Positions 18,825 to 28,190 of a DNA stretch of 64,000 nt are shown here, one piece after another (position 1 is the first letter of the stretch; every line of letters begins with the position of its first letter). The notes under the pieces were generated by a model, which saw only the letters and a list, made by a program, of their open reading frames with translations, was not told the origin of the DNA and searched no databases. A program made the position numbers and the translations under genes. Source of the DNA: an uncultured Clostridium sp. (GTDB lineage: Bacteria; Bacillota; Clostridia; TANB77; CAG-508); assembly GCA_946495655.1 (NCBI GenBank), contig CAMMDS010000003.1, positions 1-64,000 on the forward strand. Reading direction: 5' to 3'.

Positions 18825-19254
18825 CTTTCTCACCACCTATCTCAGTTTCCTTTTGTACAAATTTGCACTTTACAGATAGTTTATTTGCTGCAAGTCTTAG
18901 TGCTTCTCTTGCGATTTCTTCACTAACATCTGCAAGCTCAAACATTACTCTACCTGGTTTTACATTTGCTACCCAAAATTCAACAGCACCTTTACCTTTA
19001 CCCATACGAGTACCTATAGGTTTTCTTGTTATTGGTTTGTCTGGGAATATTTTTATCCAAACTTTACCACCTCTTTTTATATAACGTGTCATAGCAACAC
19101 GGGCTGCTTCTATTTGGTTAGATGTAATTTGTCCAGCTTCTAAAGCTTGTAATCCGAATTGACCGTCTGTTACTCTATTTCCTCTAGTAGCTTTTCCTCT
19201 ATTTCTACCTTTTTGTTGTTTTCTGTATTTTGTTCTTTTTGGTATTAATGGCAT
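18811..19254 (-). CDS. rplP: 50S ribosomal protein L16
   Basis: 147 aa. [20 protein letters not shown] and [20 protein letters not shown] with [15 protein letters not shown] are diagnostic. L16 helps organise the A-site tRNA region. Its ATG overlaps the rpsC stop in TAATG, and its tail overlaps rpmC. The C-terminal [13 protein letters not shown] tail is a few residues longer than usual. Confidence 0.99.
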   Translation of the reverse strand: MPLIPKRTKYRKQQKGRNRGKATRGNRVTDGQFGLQALEAGQITSNQIEAARVAMTRYIKRGGKVWIKIFPDKPITRKPIGTRMGKGKGAVEFWVANVKPGRVMFELADVSEEIAREALRLAANKLSVKCKFVQKETEIGGEKDEDK

Positions 19255-19916
19255 TATTTGTCTCCTCCTTCCACTACTTTCTTTTTAGTAGGAAGAACTT
19301 CTCCTTTATATATCCAAACTTTAACACCGATTTTTCCATATGTTGTATCTGCTTCTGCAAATCCATAATCGATATCAGCTCTTAAAGTTTGAAGTGGAAT
19401 AGTTCCTTCTTTATAGAATTCAGTTCTAGCCATATCTGCTCCACCTAATCTTCCAGATACTGAAGTTTTAATTCCTAAAGCACCTGCTTTCATAGTTTTT
19501 TGCATACATTGTTTCATAGCTCTTCTGAAAGAAATTCTTCTTTCTAATTGTCCAGCTATATTTTCTGCAACTAATTGAGCATCTAAGTCTATATTTTTAA
19601 CCTCAACTATATTTAAATTTACTTCTTTATTAATCATTTTTTCTAATTCTGCTTTTAAGCTTTCAGCTAAGTTTCCACCTTTTCCTATTATAATTCCAGG
19701 TTTAGCTGCATAAACATTAACTTTAACAAATTTAGCTGTTCTTTCAATTTCTATTTTAGAAATTCCAGCAGCATATAATTTTTTCTTAACATACACACGA
19801 ATTTTATGGTCTTCTACTAGATAATCTCCAAAATCTTTTTTATTAGCATACCATTTTGAATTCCAATCTTTAATAACACCAACTCTTAATCCATGTGGAT
19901 CCATTTTTTGTCCCAT
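19254..19916 (-). CDS. rpsC: 30S ribosomal protein S3
   Basis: 220 aa. [20 protein letters not shown], the KH-2 motif [20 protein letters not shown] and the C-terminal [24 protein letters not shown] region identify S3, part of the mRNA entry helicase. It sits between rplV and rplP as in all S10 operons. AGGAGG is present before the ATG. Confidence 0.99.
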   Translation of the reverse strand: MGQKMDPHGLRVGVIKDWNSKWYANKKDFGDYLVEDHKIRVYVKKKLYAAGISKIEIERTAKFVKVNVYAAKPGIIIGKGGNLAESLKAELEKMINKEVNLNIVEVKNIDLDAQLVAENIAGQLERRISFRRAMKQCMQKTMKAGALGIKTSVSGRLGGADMARTEFYKEGTIPLQTLRADIDYGFAEADTTYGKIGVKVWIYKGEVLPTKKKVVEGGDK

Positions 19917-19942
19917 TTTGTAAATGTCCTCCTTCCTTTCTA

Positions 19943-20302
19943 CTAATCTCTCTCTTTTATAACTATTGTAACATGGCTTGTTCTTTTTCTAATTCTAACT
20001 GCTGATCCCTTTGCAGCAGGTCTTATTCTCTTTAATGTTGGACCTTGATTTGCATAAATATCAGCAACATATAATTTTTCATGAGCCATATTGTGATTAT
20101 TTTCAGCATTTGCTATAGCTGATTTTAATAATTTTTCTAGCATTTCAGATGAAGCTTTTGGTGTATACTTTAGTATTGCTAAAGCTTCATTAATATCTTT
20201 ACCTTTAATTAAATCTGCTACAATTTTAACTTTTCTTGAAGAAATTCTAGCATATTTAAGTGTAGCATGTGCTTGAGGCACTAATTCTTGTTTTGCTTCC
20301 AC
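19943..20302 (-). CDS. rplV: 50S ribosomal protein L22
   Basis: 119 aa. [20 protein letters not shown] and the tunnel-lining loop near [20 protein letters not shown] identify L22. This beta-hairpin constricts the exit tunnel near the macrolide site. It lies 23 nt after rpsS. Confidence 0.99.
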   Translation of the reverse strand: MEAKQELVPQAHATLKYARISSRKVKIVADLIKGKDINEALAILKYTPKASSEMLEKLLKSAIANAENNHNMAHEKLYVADIYANQGPTLKRIRPAAKGSAVRIRKRTSHVTIVIKERD

Positions 20303-20325
20303 TTCTATTCCCTCCTTTTAACTAC

Positions 20326-20604
20326 TTACTTATTTGTTGTTGTTTTATCTCCTGCGTGTCCTTTAAATGTTCTTGTTGGAACAAATTCACCTAATTTGTG
20401 TCCAATCATTTCTTCAGATATATATACTGGAACATGTTTTCTTCCATCATGTACAGCAATTGTATGTCCAACCATTTGTGGATATATTGTAGAAGCTCTT
20501 GACCATGTCTTGATAACTTCCTTTTTTCCACTTTCATTCATTGCTTCAATTCTTTTCATAAGCTCAGGAGCAACAAATGGAACTTTTTTGCTTGATCTTG
20601 ACAT
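20326..20604 (-). CDS. rpsS: 30S ribosomal protein S19
   Basis: 92 aa. [40 protein letters not shown] and [20 protein letters not shown] are the S19 signatures. It forms the 16S rRNA head with S13. The gap to rplB is 23 nt with AGGAGG. Confidence 0.99.
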   Translation of the reverse strand: MSRSSKKVPFVAPELMKRIEAMNESGKKEVIKTWSRASTIYPQMVGHTIAVHDGRKHVPVYISEEMIGHKLGEFVPTRTFKGHAGDKTTTNK

Positions 20605-20627
20605 TCCTACTTCCTCCTTCTTCTAGA

Positions 20628-21455
20628 CTACTTTCTTCTCTTAACTATAAATTTATCAGTTCTATGATTTTTCTTTCTTGTCTTATATCCAAGTGCTGGT
20701 TTACCCCAAGGTGTCATTGGTCCACTATGTCCTACTGGAGCTCTACCTTCACCGCCACCATGTGGGTGATCTACTGGGTTCATAACAGAACCTCTAACTG
20801 TTGGTCTTATTCCCATATGTCTTTTTCTACCGGCTTTACCGATTTTAACATTTTCATGTTCTTGATTTCCAACTGTTCCTATTGTAGCTTTACATACAGC
20901 CATAACCAATCTCATTTCTCCTGATGGTAATCTTACATGAGCATATTTTCCTTCTTTAGCCATTAATTGTGCTTCTTGTCCTGCAGCTCTTACTAATTTT
21001 CCACCTTGACCTGGATTTAATTCTATATTGTGAATCATTGTACCAACTGGTATGTTCTCAATTTTCATGCAGTTACCTGGCTTTATATCAGCTTTATCTC
21101 CTGATACAACAACTGCTCCATCTGTTAATCCAACTGGTGCTAATATATATGCTTTTTCTCCATCTTCATATTGAATTAAAGCAATATTTGCACTTCTGTT
21201 TGGATCATATTCTATACCAATAACTGTTGCTGGCATATTCTCTTTATTTCTTTTAAAATCAATTATTCTATATTTTTGTCTATTTCCTCCACCTTGATGT
21301 CTTACTGTGATTTTACCTTGTGCATTTCTTCCTGCTTTTTCTTTCTTTGTAGTAATTAAAGATTTTTCAGGAGTTTTTTTAGTAATTTCACTATAATCTA
21401 ATACTGTCATATTTCTTCTAGATGGTGTATAAGCTTTGAAGTGTTTCATTCCCAT
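20628..21455 (-). CDS. rplB: 50S ribosomal protein L2
   Basis: 275 aa. [20 protein letters not shown] at the N terminus and the L2 signature [19 protein letters not shown] near the C terminus, with the catalytically discussed His in it. L2 is required for subunit association and peptidyl transfer. The ~226-nt stretch between it and the preceding small ORF holds hairpin repeat copy D. Confidence 0.99.
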   Translation of the reverse strand: MGMKHFKAYTPSRRNMTVLDYSEITKKTPEKSLITTKKEKAGRNAQGKITVRHQGGGNRQKYRIIDFKRNKENMPATVIGIEYDPNRSANIALIQYEDGEKAYILAPVGLTDGAVVVSGDKADIKPGNCMKIENIPVGTMIHNIELNPGQGGKLVRAAGQEAQLMAKEGKYAHVRLPSGEMRLVMAVCKATIGTVGNQEHENVKIGKAGRKRHMGIRPTVRGSVMNPVDHPHGGGEGRAPVGHSGPMTPWGKPALGYKTRKKNHRTDKFIVKRRK

Positions 21456-21473
21456 TTTTTATTCTCCTCTCTT

Positions 21474-21594
21474 GAATTTATGAAAAACTTCGTCTTACGT
21501 TGTCAAGCTTCGCAAATGTCTCCTCGATGTACAAACGTACTATCTCGTCGCCATATTGCTTGCTTTCCTAGTAATACTCGTTTTTGCTAAATTC
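21474..21594 (-). repeat. Long-hairpin intergenic repeat, copy D (inverted)
   Basis: The same family as copies A-C but in the opposite orientation. The outer arms GAATTTATGAAAAAC and GTTTTTGCTAAATTC are specific to this copy and pair with each other. The core, read on the minus strand, is TTACTAGGAAAG, GATAGTACGTTTGTACATCGAGG, GCTTGACAACGTAAGACG. Confidence 0.78.
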
Positions 21595-21681
21595 TCTACT
21601 CTACATTCTTAATATTATTTACGGATTTTTTTCCTGCTCCGCATGCAGATAAAATTTATTTTCCTAGTTATTTCTAGATAT

Positions 21682-21861
21682 TTATCTTTGATTTTCTTCT
21701 GATTCTTTATCATCAGAATTAATCATTTTTTTACGTTTTTCTATTGTTTCACATATTTCATTTTGCTTCTTTTTCATCATCTCTACCTCTCTTTGAGGTA
21801 ATGTTGCTTTTCTTGGCATAAAGAAATATTTGCTTCTAAATTCTTTTGCATCCTTATTCAT
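21682..21861 (-). CDS. Unrecognised 59-aa basic protein inside the S10 operon
   Basis: 59 aa, highly charged (begins MNKDAKEFRSKYFFMPRK; about one third Lys/Arg/Glu/Asp), with no membrane segment and a likely coiled or disordered C-terminal half. Its ATG is only 2 nt after the rplW stop, and GGGAG inside the last rplW codons is at ideal spacing, so translational coupling is expected. L23 and L2 are normally adjacent in S10 operons, so this position is unusual. I know no ribosomal protein of this sequence. It could be a lineage-specific ribosome-associated protein or assembly factor, or a spurious ORF kept open by chance. Confidence 0.55.
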   Translation of the reverse strand: MNKDAKEFRSKYFFMPRKATLPQREVEMMKKKQNEICETIEKRKKMINSDDKESEENQR

Positions 21862-21863
21862 AA

Positions 21864-22211
21864 TTATGCTCCCATGAATTCATCAATAGAATCTTTATAT
21901 TTCTTAGTTAGCTTAACTTCTTTTCCACCTTTAGCTAGGTAAGATTTTTCTGAAGCATTTGTATCTATTGTAACTATTGCTTTTTTCCAGTCAGATGTTT
22001 TTCCAACATTTCTTCCAACTCTTTTTTCTTTTCCTTTAACTGTCATTGTAGTTACATTTAATACTTTAACTTCAAATAATTTTTCTACTGCTCTTTTTAT
22101 ATCTATTTTTGTAGCTTTTTTATTTACTTTAAAAGTGTACTTTCCTTCTGCAATTTCGCCACTTGATTTTTCTGTAACAACTGGTGCTATTATTATATCT
22201 TCTGCTACCAT
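21864..22211 (-). CDS. rplW: 50S ribosomal protein L23
   Basis: 115 aa. [20 protein letters not shown] and [20 protein letters not shown] define L23, the docking site for trigger factor and SRP at the tunnel exit. The C terminus is longer than average by ~15 residues. Its ATG overlaps the rplD stop by one base. Downstream an unexpected 59-aa ORF is coupled to it. Confidence 0.98.
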   Translation of the reverse strand: MVAEDIIIAPVVTEKSSGEIAEGKYTFKVNKKATKIDIKRAVEKLFEVKVLNVTTMTVKGKEKRVGRNVGKTSDWKKAIVTIDTNASEKSYLAKGGKEVKLTKKYKDSIDEFMGA

Positions 22212-22834
22212 TATGCGTACACCTCCTCTAATTTCTTAACAGTATCTAATGTAATAACAAGATTTTTGTATTTTAATAAATCATATACATTTATAGTATT
22301 TACTAGAGTTGTTTTAACTCCTTCGATATTTCTTGCTGATTTTTGTACTGTTTCATTCTTTTCTGGTAAAAGAATTAATGTTTTTCCTTCTACCTTTAAG
22401 TTGTTTAATGCTTTAACCATTTCTTTAGTTTTAATTTCTTTTAATGGTAAGCTATCTACAACTACTAATTCTTTTTCTAACACTTTTGAGCTTAAGCATG
22501 ATTTAATTGCTAATCTCTTTTCTTTTTTATTTACTGTATATTTGTATGAACGAGGTTTTGGACCTAAAGCTATACCACCTTTAATCCATTGTGGAGCTCT
22601 AATACTTCCTTGTCTTGCTCTACCTGTTCCTTTTTGTCTCCAAGGTTTTCTTCCACCACCAGAAACTTCTGATCTTGTTTTTGTGTTTTGTGTACCTTGT
22701 CTTTGATTAGCTAAAAAGTTAACTAAAACGCTATGTACAACAGCTTCATTTGGTTCAATACCAAATATTTCATCTTTTAGTTCAACTGTGCTAACTTTTT
22801 TACCTTGTATATCATATACATCTATATTAGGCAT
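22211..22834 (-). CDS. rplD: 50S ribosomal protein L4
   Basis: 207 aa. [20 protein letters not shown] and the tunnel loop region [34 protein letters not shown] are L4 signatures. In some bacteria L4 regulates the S10 operon by binding its leader, so the long leader before rpsJ is of interest. It is 18 nt after rplC. Confidence 0.99.
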   Translation of the reverse strand: MPNIDVYDIQGKKVSTVELKDEIFGIEPNEAVVHSVLVNFLANQRQGTQNTKTRSEVSGGGRKPWRQKGTGRARQGSIRAPQWIKGGIALGPKPRSYKYTVNKKEKRLAIKSCLSSKVLEKELVVVDSLPLKEIKTKEMVKALNNLKVEGKTLILLPEKNETVQKSARNIEGVKTTLVNTINVYDLLKYKNLVITLDTVKKLEEVYA

Positions 22835-22852
22835 TTCTTTTCTCCTCCTTCT

Positions 22853-23485
22853 CTATTTTGATTTTACACTTGATTTTAATTTTAGTATTGCACCTTTTGC
22901 TCCTGGCACACTACCTTTTACTAATATTACATTTTTATCTAAATCTACTTTTACAACTTCTAGATTTTGAATTGTAATTGTTTCAACCCCCATATGTCCT
23001 GGTAATTTTTTACCTTTAAAAACTCTACCTGGAGTTGATGTTGGTCCCATTGAACCTGGTCTTCTATGATACATAGAACCATGTCCCATTGGTCCTCTTG
23101 ATTGTCCATGACGTTTAATAACACCTTGGAATCCTTTTCCTTTTGAAGTTCCTTGGATGTCTAATTTATCTCCAGCTGCAAATACATCAGCTTTTAATTC
23201 TTGACCTACTGTTAAACCTTCTACTGAATCCAATCTGAATTCTCTTAGATGTTTTTTAGGTGTAATATTTACTTTTGTAAAATGTCCTTTTGTTGGTTTG
23301 TTTAGTTTCTTTTCTTTTACATCTCCGAAACCTAATTGTACAGCTTGATAACCATCTGTATCTACTGTTTTTACTTGTGCTATTACACAAGGTCCAGCTT
23401 CTATAACTGTTACTGGAATAACTCTACCATGTTCATCAAATATTTGAGTCATTCCTATTTTCTTTCCTATTAATCCTTTATTCAT
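22853..23485 (-). CDS. rplC: 50S ribosomal protein L3
   Basis: 210 aa. [20 protein letters not shown] at the N terminus and the central extension [20 protein letters not shown] reaching toward the peptidyl transferase centre identify L3. AGGAGG precedes the ATG. A 212-nt A/T-rich gap separates it from rpsJ, in which I see no ORF and no convincing structure. Confidence 0.99.
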   Translation of the reverse strand: MNKGLIGKKIGMTQIFDEHGRVIPVTVIEAGPCVIAQVKTVDTDGYQAVQLGFGDVKEKKLNKPTKGHFTKVNITPKKHLREFRLDSVEGLTVGQELKADVFAAGDKLDIQGTSKGKGFQGVIKRHGQSRGPMGHGSMYHRRPGSMGPTSTPGRVFKGKKLPGHMGVETITIQNLEVVKVDLDKNVILVKGSVPGAKGAILKLKSSVKSK

Positions 23486-23697
23486 TTTTCCTCCTAACTA
23501 TTGGCTGATATATTGTATTGCATTTTATTCAAATGTTATACCAGCTTGGTTTTGATTAATACTTTAATATATTGTATTTTCTGATTGTTTACGTTTGAAT
23601 TAAAAATTTAGTATATATGATTAAATATATTTTGAATTCTCCTTTTCAAACACAAACTTTAAATAAAATAAGTAAAAATATTCTTATTTAAAACTAA

Positions 23698-24030
23698 TTA
23701 TAATTTGATTTCTATATCAACACCTGCTGGTAAGCTAATTTTCATTAAGTTGTCAACAGTTTTTTGTGTTGGATAAAGAATATCTATAACTCTTTTGTGT
23801 GTTCTCATTTCAAATTGTTCTCTTGAATCTTTGTGTTTGTGTGGAGAACGTAGAATTGTTATAACTTCTTTTTCTGTTGGTAATGGAATAGGACCAGATA
23901 CTTTTGCTCCTGTTTTTTTAGCAGTATCTACTATTATTTGAGCAGACTGTTCTAAAACAACATGATCATAAGCCTTTAATCTTATTCTAATTTTTTCACT
24001 TGTTACTGCATTTTCTTTTTTTGCTGCCAT
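23698..24030 (-). CDS. rpsJ: 30S ribosomal protein S10
   Basis: 110 aa. [41 protein letters not shown] and [18 protein letters not shown] are S10. The protein also acts as NusE in antitermination. It is the first gene of the operon and has a ~236-nt leader with a strong promoter; AAGGAGGGAATTTTTAA precedes the ATG. The N-terminal [12 protein letters not shown] tail is a small lineage extension. Confidence 0.99.
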   Translation of the reverse strand: MAAKKENAVTSEKIRIRLKAYDHVVLEQSAQIIVDTAKKTGAKVSGPIPLPTEKEVITILRSPHKHKDSREQFEMRTHKRVIDILYPTQKTVDNLMKISLPAGVDIEIKL

Positions 24031-24266
24031 TTAAAAATTCCCTCCTTAAAATATAATTTTGTGGTCGGAAGTTATAAACGCACCCTGGTGTTTTGAATAT
24101 CACCAATATAAAAGCCCAAGTTTTGCATGATTTTCTTGGGATAAGTGCTTAATTTTAAACTTACCGCCTTGGTCTTTGCCACGACATACTCCATAAGAGT
24201 TCCCTCCATCAAAGCTAGTAAAATAGCCTTGTGTAGCCACATCTTACTTCATCGCCAAATTCATGC
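24031..24266 (-). promoter_or_regulatory. Structured 5' leader of the S10 operon (regulation mechanism unknown)
   Basis: About 236 nt lie between the expected transcription start and rpsJ. This stretch is much richer in G+C than the neighbouring spacers. Visible helices include CCCAAG/CTTGGG around a 14-nt loop (24108-24140) and GGTG/CACC (24090-24110), and many GGAGGG/GGCGG tracts lie farther upstream. There is no terminator-like U run that I can identify with certainty. It may be a ribosomal-protein-binding autoregulatory leader (L4-type control is known in other bacteria), but I cannot match it to a named family. Confidence 0.5.
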
Positions 24267-24272
24267 TTAAAT

Positions 24273-24301
24273 ATTATATAATGAATAAAGCCAAAAGTCA
24301 A
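24273..24301 (-). promoter_or_regulatory. Strong sigma-A promoter of the S10-spc-alpha operon
   Basis: On the minus strand TTGACT (24301-24296), a 17-nt spacer and TATAAT (24278-24273), a near-consensus promoter pointing at rpsJ. No other equally good promoter is seen within the operon. Confidence 0.88.
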
Positions 24302-24382
24302 CACTTTTGGCTAATTTTTCTAAATATATTGTATAAATAACAAATTATTATTTATTTTTTTATCTTTATTTAATTATCGACC

Positions 24383-25745
24383 TCACATATATAAACATAG
24401 GCGAAAAGAAATATTTCTAACTGCCCCATCAGTAGTCATATAACCAATAACACGAAAAGCAGTATAATATTCTCCTCTCCAAACAGTTGGATAATTATGA
24501 CGATTAGGCATCATTCCCAGCTCCTTATCTGAATACTCTGTTATCCACTCAGAACAATTAAAAGCCAAATCATTTATTTTACAAACCTCATCAGTTCCTA
24601 ATCCTGTATTTATAAATTTCCCATCAGTTGGTAAATTAGCATAATTATCATTTCCTGCTTCTTGTATATATACTATAGCAGTATCCCATGCGTAACTATT
24701 CATCAAATCACTTTTTACGCTACTGCTATCTTTATATGTATTTATTGCTACTTTCGATGCATTTATTTGAGTTATAAAATTCCATAATGTCCCAGTATTA
24801 TATTGCATAGATGAATCTGAATATGTTTCAGAAACTTTTGATGCAGCTTTACATTTTGAGTAATCACCTACTGTATCTTCATTTGTCGCTCCACTCGCAT
24901 AACTTGCTTCATACTTTCCTATATAGTAGCCTCCATTTATCCTAGCGCTATCTACCCATTTTCCTAATTCATACGCTGTTGCATTTTCTCCATCTAACCC
25001 ATCACTTACTAGTCCCTGTCTATATTCTGAAATCTCAATGTGCTCATTTCCTTCTGTGTCTAAAATTGATACTTCATTCTCATAATTTGTTGGATTATCA
25101 TTTGTATATGCTGCTTGTTCTAGGTGTAGTGTTCCATTTGTTTCATCAAATGTATATCTTCCTAATATTATTTCATTGCTTTCTGTTCCATCATCTTTTA
25201 TAAATTTTCCTACTGGTATCCATACAAATTGACTTCCTTGTACTGCTGTATCAGTTGATGCATTTACATCTTCTATTACTACTCCTTGTTGCACTGTAAG
25301 CCCTGTATCTTTCGCTATTTTAAATCCAGCCGGAACTGTTACTTCGTTTCCATGTATATCTGATAATTTTGTTTTAGTATTAAAAACTGTCTCTTCATCT
25401 CTTGCTTTTTCTATTTCACTTCTTAAGTCAGGTTCTGGTATTTCACTTTCTTCTGCCAATAAATTAGCATATTCCTGTGCCAATTTATTCATTTTTTCAT
25501 TTTCACTTATTATAGATTCTTCTGTCAAATTTCTTGCTATCTTTGCTTGGCCTATTAATCCATTATCTCCTAATACTGCAGTTATTGTTACTGTTGATAA
25601 AATAATTAATATTATTATTGTTATTACTAATGCTACTAGTGTTATTCCTTTTTTACCTTTTAAATATTCACTAGAATATAACTCTCTCTCTCTCTCTCTC
25701 TCTCTCTAGAATATCAACAATTTCAAAGTTTCTATTTTTTCTCAT
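24383..25745 (-). CDS. Prepilin-like protein with FGE/C-type-lectin-like domain, 5' end out of frame at a GA tract
   Basis: The long frame gives a prepilin helix (Lys-Gly-Ile-Thr-Leu-Val-Ala-Leu-Val onward, about 25645-25570) followed by ~370 residues. The C-terminal part has FVWIPVG, YYIGKYEAS, NSYAWDTAIVYI, NCSEWITEYS, WRGEYY and NISFRLCLY, the order and spacing of formylglycine-generating-enzyme/C-type-lectin folds; the catalytic cysteines of true FGE are not evident, so a binding role is likelier. The prepilin frame has no ATG, GTG or TTG before its helix. The only well-placed start, ATG at 25745 after AAGGAGATAAAATC, is one base out of frame; one extra GA unit in the (GA)13 tract joins them. 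A translated short form could start at TTG 25528 but would lack the signal. Confidence 0.65.
25682..25707 (-). repeat. (GA)13 microsatellite at the 5' end of the prepilin-lectin gene
   Basis: Thirteen GA units (CT on the plus strand), between 12 codons that follow a good start and the prepilin signal frame. With 13 units the ATG frame ends a few codons after the tract; with 14 or 11 units it would read Arg-Glu repeats, Leu-Tyr-Ser-Ser and then the prepilin helix. This is the arrangement of a slipped-strand phase-variation switch. Confidence 0.8.
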
Positions 25746-25772
25746 GATTTTATCTCCTTCAAATATCTATTT

Positions 25773-25850
25773 TTTATATTTTATATCATAATTATATAAT
25801 AATCAATATTTTAGTAAAATTGTAATATATCTGTAATAATTTTGTAATAT
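25773..25850 (-). promoter_or_regulatory. Promoter region of the prepilin-lectin gene with three 11-bp phased repeats
   Basis: The + strand shows GTAAT at 25822, 25833 and 25844, exactly 11 bp apart. Downstream on the minus strand are TTGATT (25806-25801) and TATAAAATATAAA (25785-25773), the same 13-mer as before the prepilin gene at 5333. Confidence 0.55.
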
Positions 25851-25883
25851 ATTCTCTATTTCAATATTTTCCTAGTTTGTCTA

Positions 25884-25912
25884 TTGAATTTTTCTGTAAT
25901 TTTATGTATAAT
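25884..25912 (+). promoter_or_regulatory. Sigma-A promoter of asnS
   Basis: TTGAAT (25884-25889), a 17-nt spacer and TATAAT (25907-25912) lie 58 nt upstream of the asnS ATG. They are divergent from the prepilin promoter. Confidence 0.75.
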
Positions 25913-25969
25913 ACTAACATTAATTATTAAAATCTATTGTATTCTAAAAAGAAAGGAAAGATATGTTTT

Positions 25970-27361
25970 ATGGAAAATATTTTAGTAAAAGATTTATATA
26001 GAAATATTGATAAATATGATCAAGAAAATATTAAAGTATCCGGTTGGATTAGAACATTAAGAGATTCAAAAACATTTGGTTTTATAGAATTAAATGATGG
26101 AAGTTTTTTTAATAATGTTCAAATTGTATTTGATAATACTTTAAAGAACTTTGAGGAAATTAGAAAATTATCTATTAGTTCTACTATTGAGGTCAAAGGA
26201 AAATTTATAAAAACAGAAAATGCTAAGCAACCTTTTGAAATAAAAGCAACAGAAATTAATATTGTAAATGTTGCTGATTTAGATTATCCTCTTCAAAAGA
26301 AAAGACATTCTTTTGAATATCTTAGAACGATTGCACATCTAAGACCAAGAACTAATACTTTTAATGCAGTTTTTAGAGTGAGATCTGTTCTCTCTTATGC
26401 AATACACAAATTTTTCCAAGAAAAGGGATTTGTGTATGTCCATACTCCAATAATAACTGGTAGCGACTGTGAAGGCGCAGGAGAAATGTTTAGAGTTACT
26501 TCTTTAGATTTAGATAATCTTCCTAAGACAGAAAATGGAGAAGTAGATTTTTCTCAGGATTTCTTTGGAAAATCATCTCATTTAACTGTTAGTGGCCAAT
26601 TAGATGTTGAAACTTTTGCTCATGCTTTTAGAAATGTATATACATTCGGTCCAACTTTTAGAGCAGAAAACTCAAATACAGTGAAACATGCTGCTGAATT
26701 CTGGATGATTGAACCAGAGATATGTTTTGCTGATTTAAATGATTATATGGATTTAGCAGAAGAAATGATTAAATACATAATTACATATGTTAGAGAAAAT
26801 GCACCTGAAGAAATGGAATTCTTCAATAAATTTATAGATAATGGATTGTTTGAAAAACTAGATACAGTAGTTAACTCTGACTTTGGAAGAATCACATATA
26901 CAGATGCAATTAAAGAATTAGAAAAAGTAAATGATAAATTTGAGTTTCCTGTTCATTGGGGTACTGATATTCAAACAGAACATGAAAGGTATTTAAGTGA
27001 AGTAATCTTTAAACGTCCTGTATTCGTTACAGATTATCCAGCAGAAATAAAAGCTTTCTACATGAAACAGAACCCTGATGGTAAAACAGTGGCAGCAGCT
27101 GATTTACTTGTTGCTGGTATAGGTGAGATAATTGGTGGTAGCCAAAGAGAGGATGATTTTGAAAAATTAGCTAGAAGAATGAAAGAGTTAAACTTATCTC
27201 AAGAAGATTACTGGTGGTATTTAGACTTGAGAAGATATGGTGGATGCCCACATTCTGGTTTCGGTTTAGGATTTGAAAGAATGATGATGTATTTAACAGG
27301 TATACAAAATATTCGTGATGTTATACCTTTCCCAAGAACACCAAAGAATTGTGAGTTTTAA
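25970..27361 (+). CDS. asnS: Asparagine-tRNA ligase
   Basis: 463 aa from the ATG at 25970, which follows GAAAGGAAAG; an in-frame ATG 33 nt upstream would precede the ribosome site. The N-terminal OB fold ([20 protein letters not shown]) binds the anticodon. Class II motif 2 is around [20 protein letters not shown], and motif 3 at [20 protein letters not shown]. It charges tRNA-Asn directly. It is a single-gene unit; the downstream 347 nt contain only structured repeats. Confidence 0.97.
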   Translation: MENILVKDLYRNIDKYDQENIKVSGWIRTLRDSKTFGFIELNDGSFFNNVQIVFDNTLKNFEEIRKLSISSTIEVKGKFIKTENAKQPFEIKATEINIVNVADLDYPLQKKRHSFEYLRTIAHLRPRTNTFNAVFRVRSVLSYAIHKFFQEKGFVYVHTPIITGSDCEGAGEMFRVTSLDLDNLPKTENGEVDFSQDFFGKSSHLTVSGQLDVETFAHAFRNVYTFGPTFRAENSNTVKHAAEFWMIEPEICFADLNDYMDLAEEMIKYIITYVRENAPEEMEFFNKFIDNGLFEKLDTVVNSDFGRITYTDAIKELEKVNDKFEFPVHWGTDIQTEHERYLSEVIFKRPVFVTDYPAEIKAFYMKQNPDGKTVAAADLLVAGIGEIIGGSQREDDFEKLARRMKELNLSQEDYWWYLDLRRYGGCPHSGFGLGFERMMMYLTGIQNIRDVIPFPRTPKNCEF

Positions 27362-27396
27362 TTTAATATTTAATTTTTTCATACTAAATTAAGAAA

Positions 27397-27545
27397 TTCT
27401 TACAATTCACACTTTATTGAATTATTCTCTATATGAGATAATAATTATATTAGCTCATATAGAGAAAGCCATTATTGTGAATTGTAAGAAAAGTGGCTTC
27501 GCCACATGTGCATTTTGCTTCGCGAATATGCACAGCCCAATGAAA
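27397..27545. repeat. Nested inverted repeats and consecutive hairpins downstream of asnS
   Basis: TTCTTACAATTCACA (27397-27411) pairs perfectly with TGTGAATTGTAAGAA (27476-27490), enclosing TTCTCTATATGAG / CTCATATAGAGAA (27425-27437, 27454-27466). They are followed by GTGGC-TTC-GCCAC (27493-27505) and TGTGCAT / ATGCACA (27507-27534). The rest of the gap to 27708 is A/T rich; GGAAATTTC / GAAATTTCC-like pairs occur near 27560-27585. No ORF here is convincing. The hairpin at 27507 resembles 11815-11885. Confidence 0.7.
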
Positions 27546-27708
27546 CTTAACCTTGTTGCTCCGGAAATTTCTAGCAAAATTTCCTATGCAATAAAAAAAT
27601 AATTAATTCAGTATTTTTTTACAATTCAACTTGAAATTTTTTCCAGTTAGTGATATATTATTCTAGTCCGTTATTTTATTATTATAAAAAGATTGAGAGG
27701 TATAGACA

Positions 27709-28131
27709 ATGAAAAGTTACACAGCTAGTATTCCTATTTATCGGAAAGTTCCGCCTTGTTTCGTGGATTTCATTACAAATTTTCCACTCGACTCGAATTG
27801 TTCTGTTAAATACGAAAGGCATTACATGATTTTCAAATCCAATAGAATCGATTCAAGTAGAATAGAAATAAGAATTCCTGAGGACTCTCTTCGGAATCCT
27901 ATCTCAAATGAATTTGACTCGAAAAATTTTCAAAAATTTATGACAAAATTCAATATGATGTCTTCATTAGTATTTAATAACTTTGATACAAGCGACAGAA
28001 GCATCATTCTCGAATTGATTGAAGATTCAGAAAATTTTCCGGATTCATACCATGTTTTGAAAGCCACATTTCAAACTCAAGATGAGAAACTTATATCGAT
28101 AATGGACAATCTTTTTAATGTACTTGGATGA
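27709..28131 (+). CDS. Orphan 140-aa protein of unknown function
   Basis: 140 aa, soluble, mixed alpha/beta pattern, with no motif I recognise. GAGAGG lies 9 nt before the ATG, and a perfect terminator follows the stop, both of which support a real gene. Codon use differs from its neighbours: it contains TCG, CTC, CCG and two CGG codons (27742-27744 and 27892-27894), the latter otherwise absent from recognised genes here. This suggests recent acquisition. Skipping a base at either CGG gives nonsense, so here CGG appears to be read normally, if the gene is expressed at all. Confidence 0.6.
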   Translation: MKSYTASIPIYRKVPPCFVDFITNFPLDSNCSVKYERHYMIFKSNRIDSSRIEIRIPEDSLRNPISNEFDSKNFQKFMTKFNMMSSLVFNNFDTSDRSIILELIEDSENFPDSYHVLKATFQTQDEKLISIMDNLFNVLG

Positions 28132-28152
28132 AATTTCTTTCAGGTACAAAGA

Positions 28153-28175
28153 ACCCCATACAAATTGTATGGGGT
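28153..28175. terminator. Bidirectional terminator between the orphan ORF and spoVG
   Basis: ACCCCATACAA and TTGTATGGGGT pair perfectly over 11 bp, followed by ATTTCTTTAT on the plus strand and by TTCTTTG on the minus strand. It separates two convergent genes. Confidence 0.8.
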
Positions 28176-28190
28176 ATTTCTTTATATTTA

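Noticed and set aside
24383..25745. A diversity-generating retroelement acting on the lectin-like domain
   Set aside because: No reverse transcriptase ORF and no template repeat with A-specific mismatches is visible in the window.
27417..27602. A 61-aa plus-strand ORF after asnS
   Set aside because: It runs through nested inverted repeats, lacks a ribosome site and has no protein-like pattern.
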